In this document: piece after piece, positions 6,988-14,716 of the stretch | How the letters are laid out: every line of letters starts with the position of its first letter | Position numbering within the stretch: the first letter of the stretch is position 1 | The notes under the pieces: model-generated | The model's database searches: none | What the model saw: the letters and a program-made list of their open reading frames with translations, nothing else | What the model was told of the DNA's origin: nothing | NCBI GenBank assembly: GCA_021156105.1 | Contig: JAJNBD010000003.1 | Coordinates: forward strand, 154,093 to 218,092 | Direction: 5' to 3' | Origin: Gammaproteobacteria bacterium | GTDB lineage: Bacteria > Pseudomonadota > Gammaproteobacteria > CAISUE01 | Length of the DNA stretch: 64,000 bases | Program-made: the position numbers and the translations under genes

Positions 6988-9066
6988 TTATTCTCGTTGT
7001 TTAATCTCCCAGAATATATAACTACCCCTTTTGCCCAGACAACGACACTCGATATCCATTTGTCTTAATGCTGGAGCTGCTCGACGCAAAGCATCTGCAA
7101 AACCTTTTGGTGATCGAGGCCATGCGTCAGTATTGATAGGTTTTTTATTTGATACTTGTTCATACAAAGACTTAATAGGCAAAATAGTGGAGCGTCTTTC
7201 ACAAGAATCAAACCACTCAATTACTGCAGAGGCAACTGGACTAGCATCAATTGTTCGCGCAATAGATTCCTGCCGACTTGCAGAAAACAGATTTAAAAAA
7301 TCACCTCCTGGCTTACCTAAAGCTTCGGCAATAGCCATACCAAGCCTAACAAACTCAGCTAGTCTTGGACGATCGCTTGGGGGCAACTGAATAGAAGGAA
7401 GCATAAGAAGCGCTTTAGCAAAAATATCTAGTAACGCTCCTAGGAATTTAGGTAGTTCAGTTTCATAAATTGCCCATAGTTCAGTTACTTCCATTCTTTG
7501 ATTAATAACTGGCGTCTCGATAGAAATAGTGCGATCAATTAAATCCTGGGCTGTTATTGCTGCAGCAATACCATTAAGGACTACTGGACGCTTCACATTA
7601 ATCACTGATTCATCGGCATCGCTATATAGTTTTCTTTTCGCGTACCCACCACCTGTTGCGAGCACACACAAGGCATCTTGCATAGGCGCAGACAAGTGAC
7701 TAATATTCTCATAGCTTACGAGCCAATTAATACCCGCACTTACAAATATATCTTCAGTCGTTTTTGGCGCTGCTCGCAAATCACAAGCATTTGGATCAAT
7801 TAACCGCCGCAGCATTTTTTGGGTAGTGCTTTTGGCGCTACCTTGTTCTCCTATGAGTTCTAAAACTGGGTAAGGAGTATCTAACCTTAAGCATTCAATT
7901 AGCCAAGCGATAACTAAAAGCCTGTCAGATTCTGGAATATTAATAATTTCCCAAAACTTCGATAAGCTACCGTCACGAATTGGTTCAGGTAGTGGGCGTA
8001 GAGTTTCTGGCCGTAAAAAACGTACTGATGGATTATTAACAACTTCCCAACTACCAGAAGCGATTTTGATGACGCTGCTTTGCCCTGGTTCAGCTAGGTC
8101 TAGAAAGTAAAAATCTTCGTATTGTGCAACACGAATATATACATCATGGCATTTGCCTTTATGTCTAGCTAATCCACTCAGGGTACTTAATGCTTCCCGT
8201 AAAGATTGATCTCGCGGAGAATTTCCTGTTGACTCATAGTAGTTTGCTACTAGCCAATCTTTAAATTGTCGCCCATCTAAACGACGTGTTTCATGCGTAG
8301 ACAAATCTTGCGCATAAACTTCTGAGTTTTGATCGTGAAATAGTTCCACGCGAGAGATAACAAAATCTACTAATGCTGAAGCCTGGCTTTGTTTTTTGCC
8401 TTGCTCTTCTTCAGAAACAGCAGCCGCTTCTTCTGGAGCTAGATCATTTAGCGCTAAGGGATTAACGCAAGGTAAAGCAAGAACATCTTGATTCGTTGCC
8501 TCAGGATATATTTTTAACCAATCTACACAATCTCCCCCAGATGGTAAATTAACTTTCTCAATATCAATCCAGCGAACGTCACAATTTAAGGACTGTAGAT
8601 GTTTGGTGGCTTCTTTTGCATAAAAAAGACCGGCATCATCATTGTCAGGCCATAAAATTACTCTTTGGTTTTTTAATGGTTCCCAATCAGTAGCAGCCGC
8701 GCTAGTACTACCACCTGAGGTTGTTGCTATTAGCCCAAGTTTGATTAATGCGTCTGCGCAGAACTCACCTTCTGTAATCCAAACGGTTTGGTCTAGATTT
8801 TTATTTAACAAAGATAATTGATATAAAGGTTTGCCATTACCAAACCTAGGCTCTCCAATTTTGAATTTACCGTTCTCTTGGTAAAAAGGTCTAATGTGTT
8901 TCTTACCAGTTTCAATGTGTTTTAAGCGGCTTCTCCAATAGATTGGATTGCCATCGAAATCAACATAAATATGTAACGCTTCTGGCTTAAATCCTTCCTC
9001 AATTTTTTCTTGTGAAATTTTTCGAGCGAAAGCTTTTGCTTCTTCATTCAAAGATAAGTTACTCAT
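6988..9066 (-). CDS. primase/helicase-like replication protein (TOPRIM plus P-loop ATPase)
   Basis: The 692-residue protein has a TOPRIM-like region at about residues 90-150: VWITEGEFCADAL (the Glu) and VILWPDNDDAG (the D-x-D). A P-loop ATPase follows, with Walker A LIGEQGSAKST near residue 410. This TOPRIM-then-ATPase order is that of phage and satellite replication proteins. The N-terminal zinc-binding part is missing and is supplied by the upstream CHC2 gene, whose last 8 bases overlap this gene's start (GGAG lies about 9 bases before the ATG). It probably primes and unwinds DNA for replication of the element, acting at the repeat array just downstream. Confidence 0.85.
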   Translation of the reverse strand: MSNLSLNEEAKAFARKISQEKIEEGFKPEALHIYVDFDGNPIYWRSRLKHIETGKKHIRPFYQENGKFKIGEPRFGNGKPLYQLSLLNKNLDQTVWITEGEFCADALIKLGLIATTSGGSTSAAATDWEPLKNQRVILWPDNDDAGLFYAKEATKHLQSLNCDVRWIDIEKVNLPSGGDCVDWLKIYPEATNQDVLALPCVNPLALNDLAPEEAAAVSEEEQGKKQSQASALVDFVISRVELFHDQNSEVYAQDLSTHETRRLDGRQFKDWLVANYYESTGNSPRDQSLREALSTLSGLARHKGKCHDVYIRVAQYEDFYFLDLAEPGQSSVIKIASGSWEVVNNPSVRFLRPETLRPLPEPIRDGSLSKFWEIINIPESDRLLVIAWLIECLRLDTPYPVLELIGEQGSAKSTTQKMLRRLIDPNACDLRAAPKTTEDIFVSAGINWLVSYENISHLSAPMQDALCVLATGGGYAKRKLYSDADESVINVKRPVVLNGIAAAITAQDLIDRTISIETPVINQRMEVTELWAIYETELPKFLGALLDIFAKALLMLPSIQLPPSDRPRLAEFVRLGMAIAEALGKPGGDFLNLFSASRQESIARTIDASPVASAVIEWFDSCERRSTILPIKSLYEQVSNKKPINTDAWPRSPKGFADALRRAAPALRQMDIECRCLGKRGSYIFWEIKQRE

Positions 9067-9418
9067 GCTTCCACGCTCCTAATGCAGTAACCGCATCTTT
9101 AAAAGTTAATTTATAGCGTTGCATATGAAAAGATATAACGTCCCCACCATGTACTCCACAAGCCATACAACGAAACCCACCAGAATCAAGGCGCAACCTA
9201 AGACTAGGATTAGTGTCTTTGTGAAATGGACAGAGTGCACTTTTCCATTCCAACCCTCCAGTTAATTTTAAGCCTTGCTTCTTGTAATATTCGCCAGGCG
9301 ATGGAAGCAGGTTTCGATCTAGTTGGTTTTTAAAAAACTTTTGTTTAAAATTAGGTTTGAGGTTTTTCAGTGAGCCAATCATTGAGAGTGATTGGCTTTT
9401 TTTATGAATATTTTCCAT
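9059..9418 (-). CDS. CHC2-type zinc-finger primase subunit
   Basis: The 119-residue protein carries the CHC2 zinc-binding module of DnaG-type primases: ALCPFHKDTNPSL (C-x2-H) and RCMACGVHGGDVISF (C-x2-C). The start at 9418 follows the previous gene's stop by one base. A longer frame to 9481 exists but would overlap that gene. Its 3' end overlaps the TOPRIM/ATPase gene by 8 bp. Zinc finger and catalytic module are usually fused; here they are separate, translationally coupled polypeptides, which suggests a two-subunit primase. Confidence 0.85.
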   Translation of the reverse strand: MENIHKKSQSLSMIGSLKNLKPNFKQKFFKNQLDRNLLPSPGEYYKKQGLKLTGGLEWKSALCPFHKDTNPSLRLRLDSGGFRCMACGVHGGDVISFHMQRYKLTFKDAVTALGAWKHE

Positions 9419-9419
9419 G

Positions 9420-9728
9420 TTAAATCCCCTGTTTACCACAAAAGACAAATAATCCAATCCTGTGCAACACACCATTGGCATCTGGCTCTCGAGTCCAATG
9501 TGTTAATATCTTCCAGCCCTTATTACGTAAGTCTTTAATCCTACCGCTGGGGTGCATAATTCCTAGCGCCCTGGCTTCGAATGTGTTTATTCTCGGCTTA
9601 ACTTCATTGAAGTAGCTTAATAGTCTTAGACATTGAGTAAAGCGGCTATTGTCATAAGGTCGCTTTTTTCTAATCTTGCTTTTGTTTAACTTTTTAACTG
9701 ACATCAAGTTTCTTTTAATTGCACACAT
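9420..9728 (-). CDS. helix-turn-helix protein of the replication operon
   Basis: The 102-residue basic protein has an HTH-like core: RLLSYFNEV, INTFEARALGI, HPSGRIKDLRNKGWKI and a C-terminal hairpin (VLHRIGLFVF). The pattern 'n-T-x-E-A-R-x-L-G-I-x-x-P-x-x-R-I-x-D-L-R-x-x-G' is that of a common phage winged-HTH family (HTH_39-like). The start codon overlaps the stop of the AlpA-like gene (TAATG), and the next gene starts one base after its stop, so the four genes are tightly coupled. It probably binds element DNA for regulation or replication; the target is unknown. Confidence 0.65.
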   Translation of the reverse strand: MCAIKRNLMSVKKLNKSKIRKKRPYDNSRFTQCLRLLSYFNEVKPRINTFEARALGIMHPSGRIKDLRNKGWKILTHWTREPDANGVLHRIGLFVFCGKQGI

Positions 9729-10015
9729 TATTTTCTCCTCCTTATTGCCTGATGTTCGCTTGTTGAGCCAAGAGCTGGATGTTCATTAAGGAAATCTAAG
9801 AGATCTTTTTTGCGGTAGAAAACACGTGAGCCAATTTTGGTAAATGCCGGGCCACCACCAAAAACCCTGGATCGTTCATACCAAGCATCGCTCATCGGCA
9901 AAATAACTTTTGCTTCTTTGGTGGGAAATAACGCATCGCCAGGCGTAGCATCAGAATAAAATCTTTCGATAATAGAAAATACAGTAAAACTGCTTTTAGG
10001 TGCTTCAAGTGACAT
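9728..10015 (-). CDS. AlpA/excisionase-like HTH DNA-binding protein
   Basis: The 95-residue protein's middle reads DAWYERSRVFGGGPAFTKIG, followed by RVFYRKKDLLDFL. This matches the MerR-type HTH of AlpA and excisionase-like proteins, with an R-x-x-G-G-G-P-x-F-x-K-G core. GGAG lies 8 bases before the ATG. It is first in the operon AlpA-like, HTH, CHC2, primase. In P4-like elements AlpA proteins regulate the integrase and excision; by analogy this one may switch on excision or replication. The hairpin at 10090-10127 lies just upstream. Confidence 0.75.
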   Translation of the reverse strand: MSLEAPKSSFTVFSIIERFYSDATPGDALFPTKEAKVILPMSDAWYERSRVFGGGPAFTKIGSRVFYRKKDLLDFLNEHPALGSTSEHQAIRRRK

Positions 10016-10089
10016 AAGATATTCTCCAATTTAGTAAAACAGGAGCATTGAAGCATTAATTTATTAACGGTAAGGCGCCCTCGCGGTGA

Positions 10090-10127
10090 AAAATAACCTT
10101 TAAACATTGTTTTTATATGGTTATTTT
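10090..10127 (-). terminator. AT-rich inverted repeat between cargo gene and AlpA-like gene
   Basis: AAAATAACC (10090-10098) pairs with GGTTATTTT (10119-10127) across a 20-base loop. On the minus strand it follows the cargo gene's stop and runs into TTTTT, as a weak intrinsic terminator would. It also lies about 75 bp upstream of the AlpA-like gene, so an operator role is possible. Confidence 0.35.
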
Positions 10128-10147
10128 AAGATGACGAACAGCGGCGC

Positions 10148-11890
10148 TTAGCGCTCACCATTATTAATAAGATATTCGAGAAAGGTAGGATCTTTTTTGA
10201 TTCTCTCAGATAAAGACCGAGCAGTACATTCGCCATACTTTTTAAGCCAAGCGTTAAAAGCCTCTTCTTTTTTTTCTTTCATCATTTCAAATGTTTTCTT
10301 AGCCAATTGTGCGCGGGTAAACTTATTCGGATTTTTTTTGCAAATACCTAGAGCTAACTTTAGAGGTATTTCCCATTTTTCTTTCGCACTCTGCGCAATA
10401 CGTGCACCTGTCTTTTCACCTCCCTTTTGCGCTCCCTCGGTAACTTTTTCTCCAGTTTTTTTGTTTTTATCTCGTTTAGCTTTTTCTTCGATAGCAATCA
10501 TTATCACCTCCTGATCAACTTCAGTTCCCTCTTTACAAATATCCGATTGCACAGGTGGATTTTTTTTTAAAAGCTCGTCAACTTCGTTTTTGATAAATAC
10601 TAAATCTTCCTTTGTAATTTCTGTTTTAGCTTTTCTGCTAAGACTTCGCTTAATGTAAAGTTTAGATTCCAAATCTGTTACTTCCAAATCGAAGCATAAT
10701 TTATATTTGCCCAATTGACTTTTTCCACGAGCCCCTCTTATCTTTTCAATATCTTTTTGGGTTAAGCGCTCCAACTCTCTGTATCGTTTCAAATAGCTTG
10801 TGTTACCACAAGCTTCTGAGTTTTCAAATCTATATGTTGGCGGATCATATTTTGTAGAAGTGTCGCTATATGCAACTTTAATATAGCAACCTAATTTTTG
10901 CTCAAAGCATTTTTTTAAAAATCCATCTTTAGATAAGCCATTTTTTTGAGCATCAGCCATCACCTCCTCAAACTCAAGAGTTTCTGGGACTTCATTAATA
11001 TAATTTTGGGTTAATAAAATCACATCTTTTGACTGCTTTATATTTAAAAACTCATCGTCTGTAAGATTTAAGCCAGAAGAAAGACACCTAATTAGTAAAG
11101 CTAATCTCTCTGTTAGTAAAGGGGCGTTTCCGCCGCGAAGACCGGGCGCAAGATATTTATCGATACCTTGTCTAAATGTCTCGAACAAATGCAGCCATTG
11201 CGTTGGGCCTAAATAATTATCAACATTATTTTCTTTAGCTTTAGCTTGATAATAATTCAAGAGAACTTTATAGTACTCGTTTATCTTTTCAATGATACAT
11301 TCTACATCTGATAACTTCAGCTGCCGCTTACTAGCAGTGCTATATACAATATTTATTACTTGCTGTAATTCATTGCTGGATAATGATCTGGGTTCATTTG
11401 GGGTCATTCCATGAACTTTCATGTGTTGATCAAAAACTGGTAGATTTTCTGCGCAGGTGTCTATAAGCGTCAAAGATTTTTCTTTTGTTTTATTGATAGC
11501 TAAATAGAGTTGATTACTGTAACGAATGTACAGATAAGGCGCTTTAGCCCACAATGAACTTAATTTATTTTCTTCTGGCATCTCCAAGGTTACTGCAAAC
11601 TCGCAGTGCGCAGATAAATCTGTTAAAACTGCTAACTCTTTAATTTTTCCTTCTCGTAATCCATAAAGTAAATCGTGAAGACAGTGAAAAGCCAGGCAAA
11701 AAGATAAAAACTCATCAAGTGACCATATGGTTTTGTCAAATGAAGCTTGCAATGCTTGTATCAAAGCAATTTCAAAAATATTAACTTTTGCAGCCAAACT
11801 CTCTTGAGCAGTACTTTGTGTACCTTTTTTAGTTAAAGTAATTTCTTTTAGTAGTGTAATGAGTTTTTGTTTATTAAATACCCCATCCAT
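10148..11890 (-). CDS. large cargo protein of unknown function (580 aa)
   Basis: I do not recognise this protein. The start at 11890 is set by AAGGAG six bases upstream; an alternative TTG at 11905 would place that site inside the coding region. The protein is soluble-looking and mostly predicted helical. A highly charged, Lys-rich stretch at about residues 440-530 (KAKRDKNKKTGEKVTEGAQ) is followed by an amphipathic tail ending FLEYLINNGER. No membrane segment, signal peptide or catalytic motif stands out. It occupies a fifth of the integrative element and is not an integration or replication gene, so it is cargo. Defence, anti-phage, host-interaction or secreted-effector roles are all open. 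Confidence 0.6.
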   Translation of the reverse strand: MDGVFNKQKLITLLKEITLTKKGTQSTAQESLAAKVNIFEIALIQALQASFDKTIWSLDEFLSFCLAFHCLHDLLYGLREGKIKELAVLTDLSAHCEFAVTLEMPEENKLSSLWAKAPYLYIRYSNQLYLAINKTKEKSLTLIDTCAENLPVFDQHMKVHGMTPNEPRSLSSNELQQVINIVYSTASKRQLKLSDVECIIEKINEYYKVLLNYYQAKAKENNVDNYLGPTQWLHLFETFRQGIDKYLAPGLRGGNAPLLTERLALLIRCLSSGLNLTDDEFLNIKQSKDVILLTQNYINEVPETLEFEEVMADAQKNGLSKDGFLKKCFEQKLGCYIKVAYSDTSTKYDPPTYRFENSEACGNTSYLKRYRELERLTQKDIEKIRGARGKSQLGKYKLCFDLEVTDLESKLYIKRSLSRKAKTEITKEDLVFIKNEVDELLKKNPPVQSDICKEGTEVDQEVIMIAIEEKAKRDKNKKTGEKVTEGAQKGGEKTGARIAQSAKEKWEIPLKLALGICKKNPNKFTRAQLAKKTFEMMKEKKEEAFNAWLKKYGECTARSLSERIKKDPTFLEYLINNGER

Positions 11891-11927
11891 TTTTTGCTCC
11901 TTCAAGCATAGCCTGCAAATAAAAATA

Positions 11928-11981
11928 CCAGCACAACTGAGTAAAGGAATCTCAGCTTTCCCACCGCCGCGGTAGTGCTGG
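11928..11981 (-). promoter_or_regulatory. multi-branch stem-loop leader before the cargo gene
   Basis: The outer stem CCAGCAC/GTGCTGG (11928-11934 with 11975-11981) encloses a second hairpin CTGAG/CTCAG and a GC-rich ACC/GGT element, giving a junction-like fold. On the minus strand it is followed by TATTTTTATTT, about 40 bases before the cargo start. It could be a terminator, an attenuator or a small structured RNA. Confidence 0.4.
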
Positions 11982-12020
11982 CAATCGGTTTTTACATTGC
12001 GATAAATTAAAAATTTTTGC

Positions 12021-12413
12021 TTACCGAAAATATTGCTCTATCCCCATAACACAAGCAACTATGGAGATGTTTTTATCTGGCTTAACGACAGGATAAGTAG
12101 AATCACTAGCAATTAAGTCAATATTTCCGTCATGCTTTATATATTTTCTAATATACATTTTGCCCTTGGTACCATCTTTTATCAGGACTAAGCCCCCATT
12201 AGTAAAACGTTCTGAAAAATTACAAATAAAAATACAGCCTTTTTGTATTTTCACTCCTTTTATTTCAAAGCATGCGCCATCGTCTATGTTTTCAAACCAA
12301 AAACATCGGCAGTTATCTATGAAAGCTTTACAGATAGCGCACTTAGAGTGTGATTTTGTTTTAATCGATTCGCCCCCATTATGAGACGCTCTATTGTATA
12401 ATGATGATTCCAT
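12021..12413 (-). CDS. small protein with Cys cluster and S24-like C-terminal half, function uncertain
   Basis: The 130-residue protein starts at 12413 with AAGGAG 8 bases upstream. The N-terminal part is Cys-rich (SKCAICKAFIDNCRCFW) and could bind a metal. The C-terminal half (GLVLIKDGTKGKMYIRKYI, then IDLIASDSTYPVV and ISIVACVMGI) resembles the beta-rich catalytic fold of LexA/CI-type S24 peptidases, with a Lys/Arg near the expected lysine. The usual GxSM serine is not visible and no N-terminal HTH is present. It might be a degenerate repressor-like or UmuD-like protein. It lies upstream of the cargo gene on the same strand. Confidence 0.4.
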   Translation of the reverse strand: MESSLYNRASHNGGESIKTKSHSKCAICKAFIDNCRCFWFENIDDGACFEIKGVKIQKGCIFICNFSERFTNGGLVLIKDGTKGKMYIRKYIKHDGNIDLIASDSTYPVVKPDKNISIVACVMGIEQYFR

Positions 12414-12444
12414 GATTAGACTCCTTCTAGTTTATATTGTGGGC

Positions 12445-12569
12445 GGGTATAAAGTGCGCTAACACCTTATACCCACTTTTCTGATAATTAACCGTATCAG
12501 AGCGGCTTTAGTGCTTACAATAAGGTAAAGCACCAAATCCTTAAGCGTCATTATTCCTGTATCGACGCT
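12445..12569. repeat. cluster of four consecutive stem-loops
   Basis: Four perfect short inverted repeats occur in 125 bp: GGGTATAA/TTATACCC (12445-12474), CTGATA/TATCAG (12481-12500), GTGCTT/AAGCAC (12511-12533) and AGCGTC/GACGCT (12544-12569). They fill the gap between higA and the 130-residue gene and no ORF covers them. Loop lengths are 8-14 bases. Candidates are a structured RNA, a recombination or transfer-origin-like site, or tandem terminators. Confidence 0.5.
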
Positions 12570-12595
12570 ATAAAACTTTTATCTCGCTTTAAATT

Positions 12596-12919
12596 TCACG
12601 CCGCTGCTTCATAAACAAATTTCTTAATGTTTTTATATAGCTTGTCATTGCCATTTTGCAGTTCCCAAATATCAACTGCCTGCTGCATATTAAGCCAGCT
12701 TTCTGGGGTAGTATCTAAGAAGTGAGCTAATCGAATTGCCATATCAGCAGTTAAAGGGCGGCGCTCATGAATAATTTCAGAAATAGTGCGACGTGAAACT
12801 TTTAGTCTGTCCGCCAGATCTGTTTGGGTGATACCTAGTTCAGGCAAGATGTCTTCGCGTAATATTGCACCAGGGTGAGTAGGTTTTCTTTTATTTGAAC
12901 GCAAGCTTTGCATAGTCAT
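12596..12919 (-). CDS. higA: HigA-type antitoxin (XRE family)
   Basis: The 107-residue protein has a typical HigA/VapI pattern: HPGAILREDILPELGITQ, the HTH (DLADRLKVSRRTISEI), then RPLTADMAIRLAHFL and ESWLNMQQAVD. It starts within the stop codon of the upstream toxin gene (TAATG). In this family the antitoxin is usually second in the operon and represses its own promoter. It probably neutralises the adjacent HigB toxin and helps stabilise the integrative element. Confidence 0.9.
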   Translation of the reverse strand: MTMQSLRSNKRKPTHPGAILREDILPELGITQTDLADRLKVSRRTISEIIHERRPLTADMAIRLAHFLDTTPESWLNMQQAVDIWELQNGNDKLYKNIKKFVYEAAA

Positions 12920-13197
12920 TAGTGATAATCCTCTAAGTTAACATCGTAAGCATGACCGCCTTCAAACTTAAACGTTAGCCGCCAATTTCCGGAAACTTTC
13001 ACGCTCCAAGTGCCTTTTCTGTCGCCAGTTAGTTTGTGGAACCCATAACCAGGTAAATTCATATCTTCTTCAACAGTGGCGCTATCTAATCGGTCTAACA
13101 TGCGGCTAATCCGGTCACATTGCTGAGAATTTAAGCCGCTTTTATCGTTGTTTATGAAGAAGCGGGCTAAGCCTTTATGTTTGAAGTTCTTAATCAT
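12919..13197 (-). CDS. higB: HigB-type toxin (RelE/ParE superfamily mRNA interferase)
   Basis: The 92-residue protein begins MIKNFKHKGLARFF and contains LPGYGFHKLTGDRKGTWSV, then SGNWRLTFKFEGGHAYDV. This is the standard HigB core, with the basic residues that contact mRNA on the ribosome. Known HigB proteins cleave ribosome-bound mRNA. Toxin-first order and a one-base-step overlap with higA are typical for this family. The pair sits between the integrase and the rest of the element. Confidence 0.9.
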   Translation of the reverse strand: MIKNFKHKGLARFFINNDKSGLNSQQCDRISRMLDRLDSATVEEDMNLPGYGFHKLTGDRKGTWSVKVSGNWRLTFKFEGGHAYDVNLEDYH

Positions 13198-13255
13198 GCT
13201 TTGATCTCGGTAATTGTATTGTAACTTATAAAGTTACAAATTAAAAGCGCTTGTT

Positions 13256-14512
13256 TTATTTTGCCTTTGTTAATAATGGGATAATGGGGGTGTTTTTTAT
13301 GCCAATGCACTTTAGTAAATAATCTGTAATTTCTTGCATCGGCTTACGCAAGCGTTCAACATCGGTAATGATATAGCCGGATGTCACATCGTTCGCCATC
13401 TTGTGGTTTAACAATCGTTTTAGAGCATAAGCTGAAATATCTAAGCTCTCTGCCGTAGTAATAAAGGTACGTCGTAAATCATGGACTGTAAATTCAACAT
13501 TAGATAATTCAGCAACTTTTAGCATGGCTTTGCGGGGCTCAACGATATGGCCCCTGCTACTATTTTCAGCAGGAAAAACAAATTCGCTTTTAGGATTGGC
13601 TTGTCTTCGTCGAATAAAAAGATCAAATAAAAAATCTGACATTGGCAATGTGTGAGAATCTCGATTCTTTGTGTCGAGCAAAGTAAAAGATTTTGATTTT
13701 AAATCGACATTTTCCCATTTTAGAGAAGCGGCTTCGCTTCGGCGTAAGCCAGTGAATAAAATTAATAGAAAATAATCCTGCCATAGCTCAGCATTTTCAA
13801 TGGCTCTTTTTTCCGATAGCCGAATTAAGCCTTGATACCAGGCGGCAAGTTCATGGTGCTTAATCACTGTTTGTCTTCGTTCAATACGATACCAGGCTCT
13901 GGTATGAGACAGGCGCGCAACAGGGTTTTCAAGAATAATAGCTTTACCACTATCGCTATGATATTCATTCATTGCAAAGTTGAAAATAGCGCGTATTAAA
14001 CGCATGGCCAAGTTAGCGCGTGCCTGGCTATGATTTTCACCATGTTGAGAATGGCGTTTAACAATCAAATCGCGAGAGATATGCAGTAAAGGTTTGTTTA
14101 GCCAATCAGGAACAACTTGCTTTAATACTCTCTGATAATCAATGACGGTGGTGGGTTTTAAAGATTTACGAGCGGCTAAATAATCATTAAATGCCTGCTC
14201 TAAAGTAATGGATTTAACTTTTTGTGCTTTCTTTTCGGCAACTGGGTCAATGCCAGTAGCTATTTTTCCTAAAGTTTTTTGAGCTTCTTTTCTTGCCTGT
14301 TCTGTTGTAATCGCAGGATATTGGCCAAGAGTGATTCTTTTTAATTGACCATTAATAAGTTTTTCAATGAAAAAAGCTTTAGTGCCACCAGAAGTAACGC
14401 GCACACCAAAGCCTTTGAGCTTGTCATCGTAATAGCGCTTTTGTTCAGTGCGGCCAGGTTGTAGCTGTTTTGGTATGGAAAGCTTGTCTACAAACGACTT
14501 AGTTATATTCAT
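13256..14512 (-). CDS. tyrosine-recombinase integrase, P4-like
   Basis: The 418-residue protein begins with an arm-binding domain (KLKGFGVRVTSGGTKAFF, then ITLGQYPAI) of the P4/CP4-57 integrase type and continues into a core-binding region. Catalytic residues are visible: Arg in FTGLRRSEAASLKW, H-x-x-R in VHDLRRTF, His in LLNHK and Tyr in SGYI. I chose the start at 14512 because TCCT on the plus strand (AGGA) lies 9 bases before it. A longer frame to 14566 would cover the paired GTGTCGAA repeats and is less likely. It would integrate the element at tRNA-Phe; attachment repeats lie 150 bp upstream. Confidence 0.9.
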   Translation of the reverse strand: MNITKSFVDKLSIPKQLQPGRTEQKRYYDDKLKGFGVRVTSGGTKAFFIEKLINGQLKRITLGQYPAITTEQARKEAQKTLGKIATGIDPVAEKKAQKVKSITLEQAFNDYLAARKSLKPTTVIDYQRVLKQVVPDWLNKPLLHISRDLIVKRHSQHGENHSQARANLAMRLIRAIFNFAMNEYHSDSGKAIILENPVARLSHTRAWYRIERRQTVIKHHELAAWYQGLIRLSEKRAIENAELWQDYFLLILFTGLRRSEAASLKWENVDLKSKSFTLLDTKNRDSHTLPMSDFLFDLFIRRRQANPKSEFVFPAENSSRGHIVEPRKAMLKVAELSNVEFTVHDLRRTFITTAESLDISAYALKRLLNHKMANDVTSGYIITDVERLRKPMQEITDYLLKCIGIKNTPIIPLLTKAK

Positions 14513-14525
14513 CCTAATTTTTCCT

Positions 14526-14544
14526 GTGTCGAACCTGTGTCGAA
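14526..14544 (+). other. paired GTGTCGAA repeats, candidate integrase arm sites (right)
   Basis: The copies at 14526-14533 and 14537-14544 have the same 11-bp spacing and orientation as those at 5464-5482. They lie between the integrase start and the right attachment stub, so integrase binding here could also repress its own transcription (inference). Confidence 0.5.
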
Positions 14545-14663
14545 TAATTAAATAAAAATCATTCAAAGTCGGTAAAAAGGATTATAGGCTACAATGCTTG
14601 ATAAATAAAGGGGTTTAAAAGGCAATCAAAAAGGATAAAAATCAGTAAAAGCTTTACTATTAG

Positions 14664-14710
14664 AACTGAAAATCCTTGTGTCGACAGTTCGATTCTGTCT
14701 CTGGCCACCA
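14664..14710 (+). repeat. right attachment repeat: second 3' stub of tRNA-Phe
   Basis: The first 20 bases are identical to 5370-5389. The T arm then differs (stem GACAG/CTGTC around TTCGATT, against GCTGG/CCAGC in the left copy), but pairing is kept, and both copies end TCTGGCCACCA. As at the left end, no 5' half of the tRNA precedes it. Confidence 0.8.
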
Positions 14711-14716
14711 TTTTTA

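Larger units (their letters stand above)
5370..14710. mobile_element. tRNA-Phe-bounded integrative element of P4-satellite type
   Basis: This is a stretch of about 9.3 kb lying between two tRNA-Phe 3' stubs that share an identical 20-bp core (5370-5389 and 14664-14683). It has a tyrosine integrase next to the right end, an AlpA-like DNA-binding protein, a CHC2 zinc-finger gene overlapping a TOPRIM/ATPase primase gene, short phage-like ORFs, a HigBA toxin-antitoxin pair and uncharacterised cargo. No capsid, tail, terminase large subunit or conjugation gene is visible, so it resembles a phage satellite or a mobilisable island rather than a complete prophage. Both flanks carry the same paired GTGTCGAA repeat. 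No complete tRNA-Phe is seen at either end. Confidence 0.75.

Noticed and set aside
7031..7390. 119-residue plus-strand frame
   Set aside because: It is antisense to the C-terminal part of the primase gene and has no supporting site.
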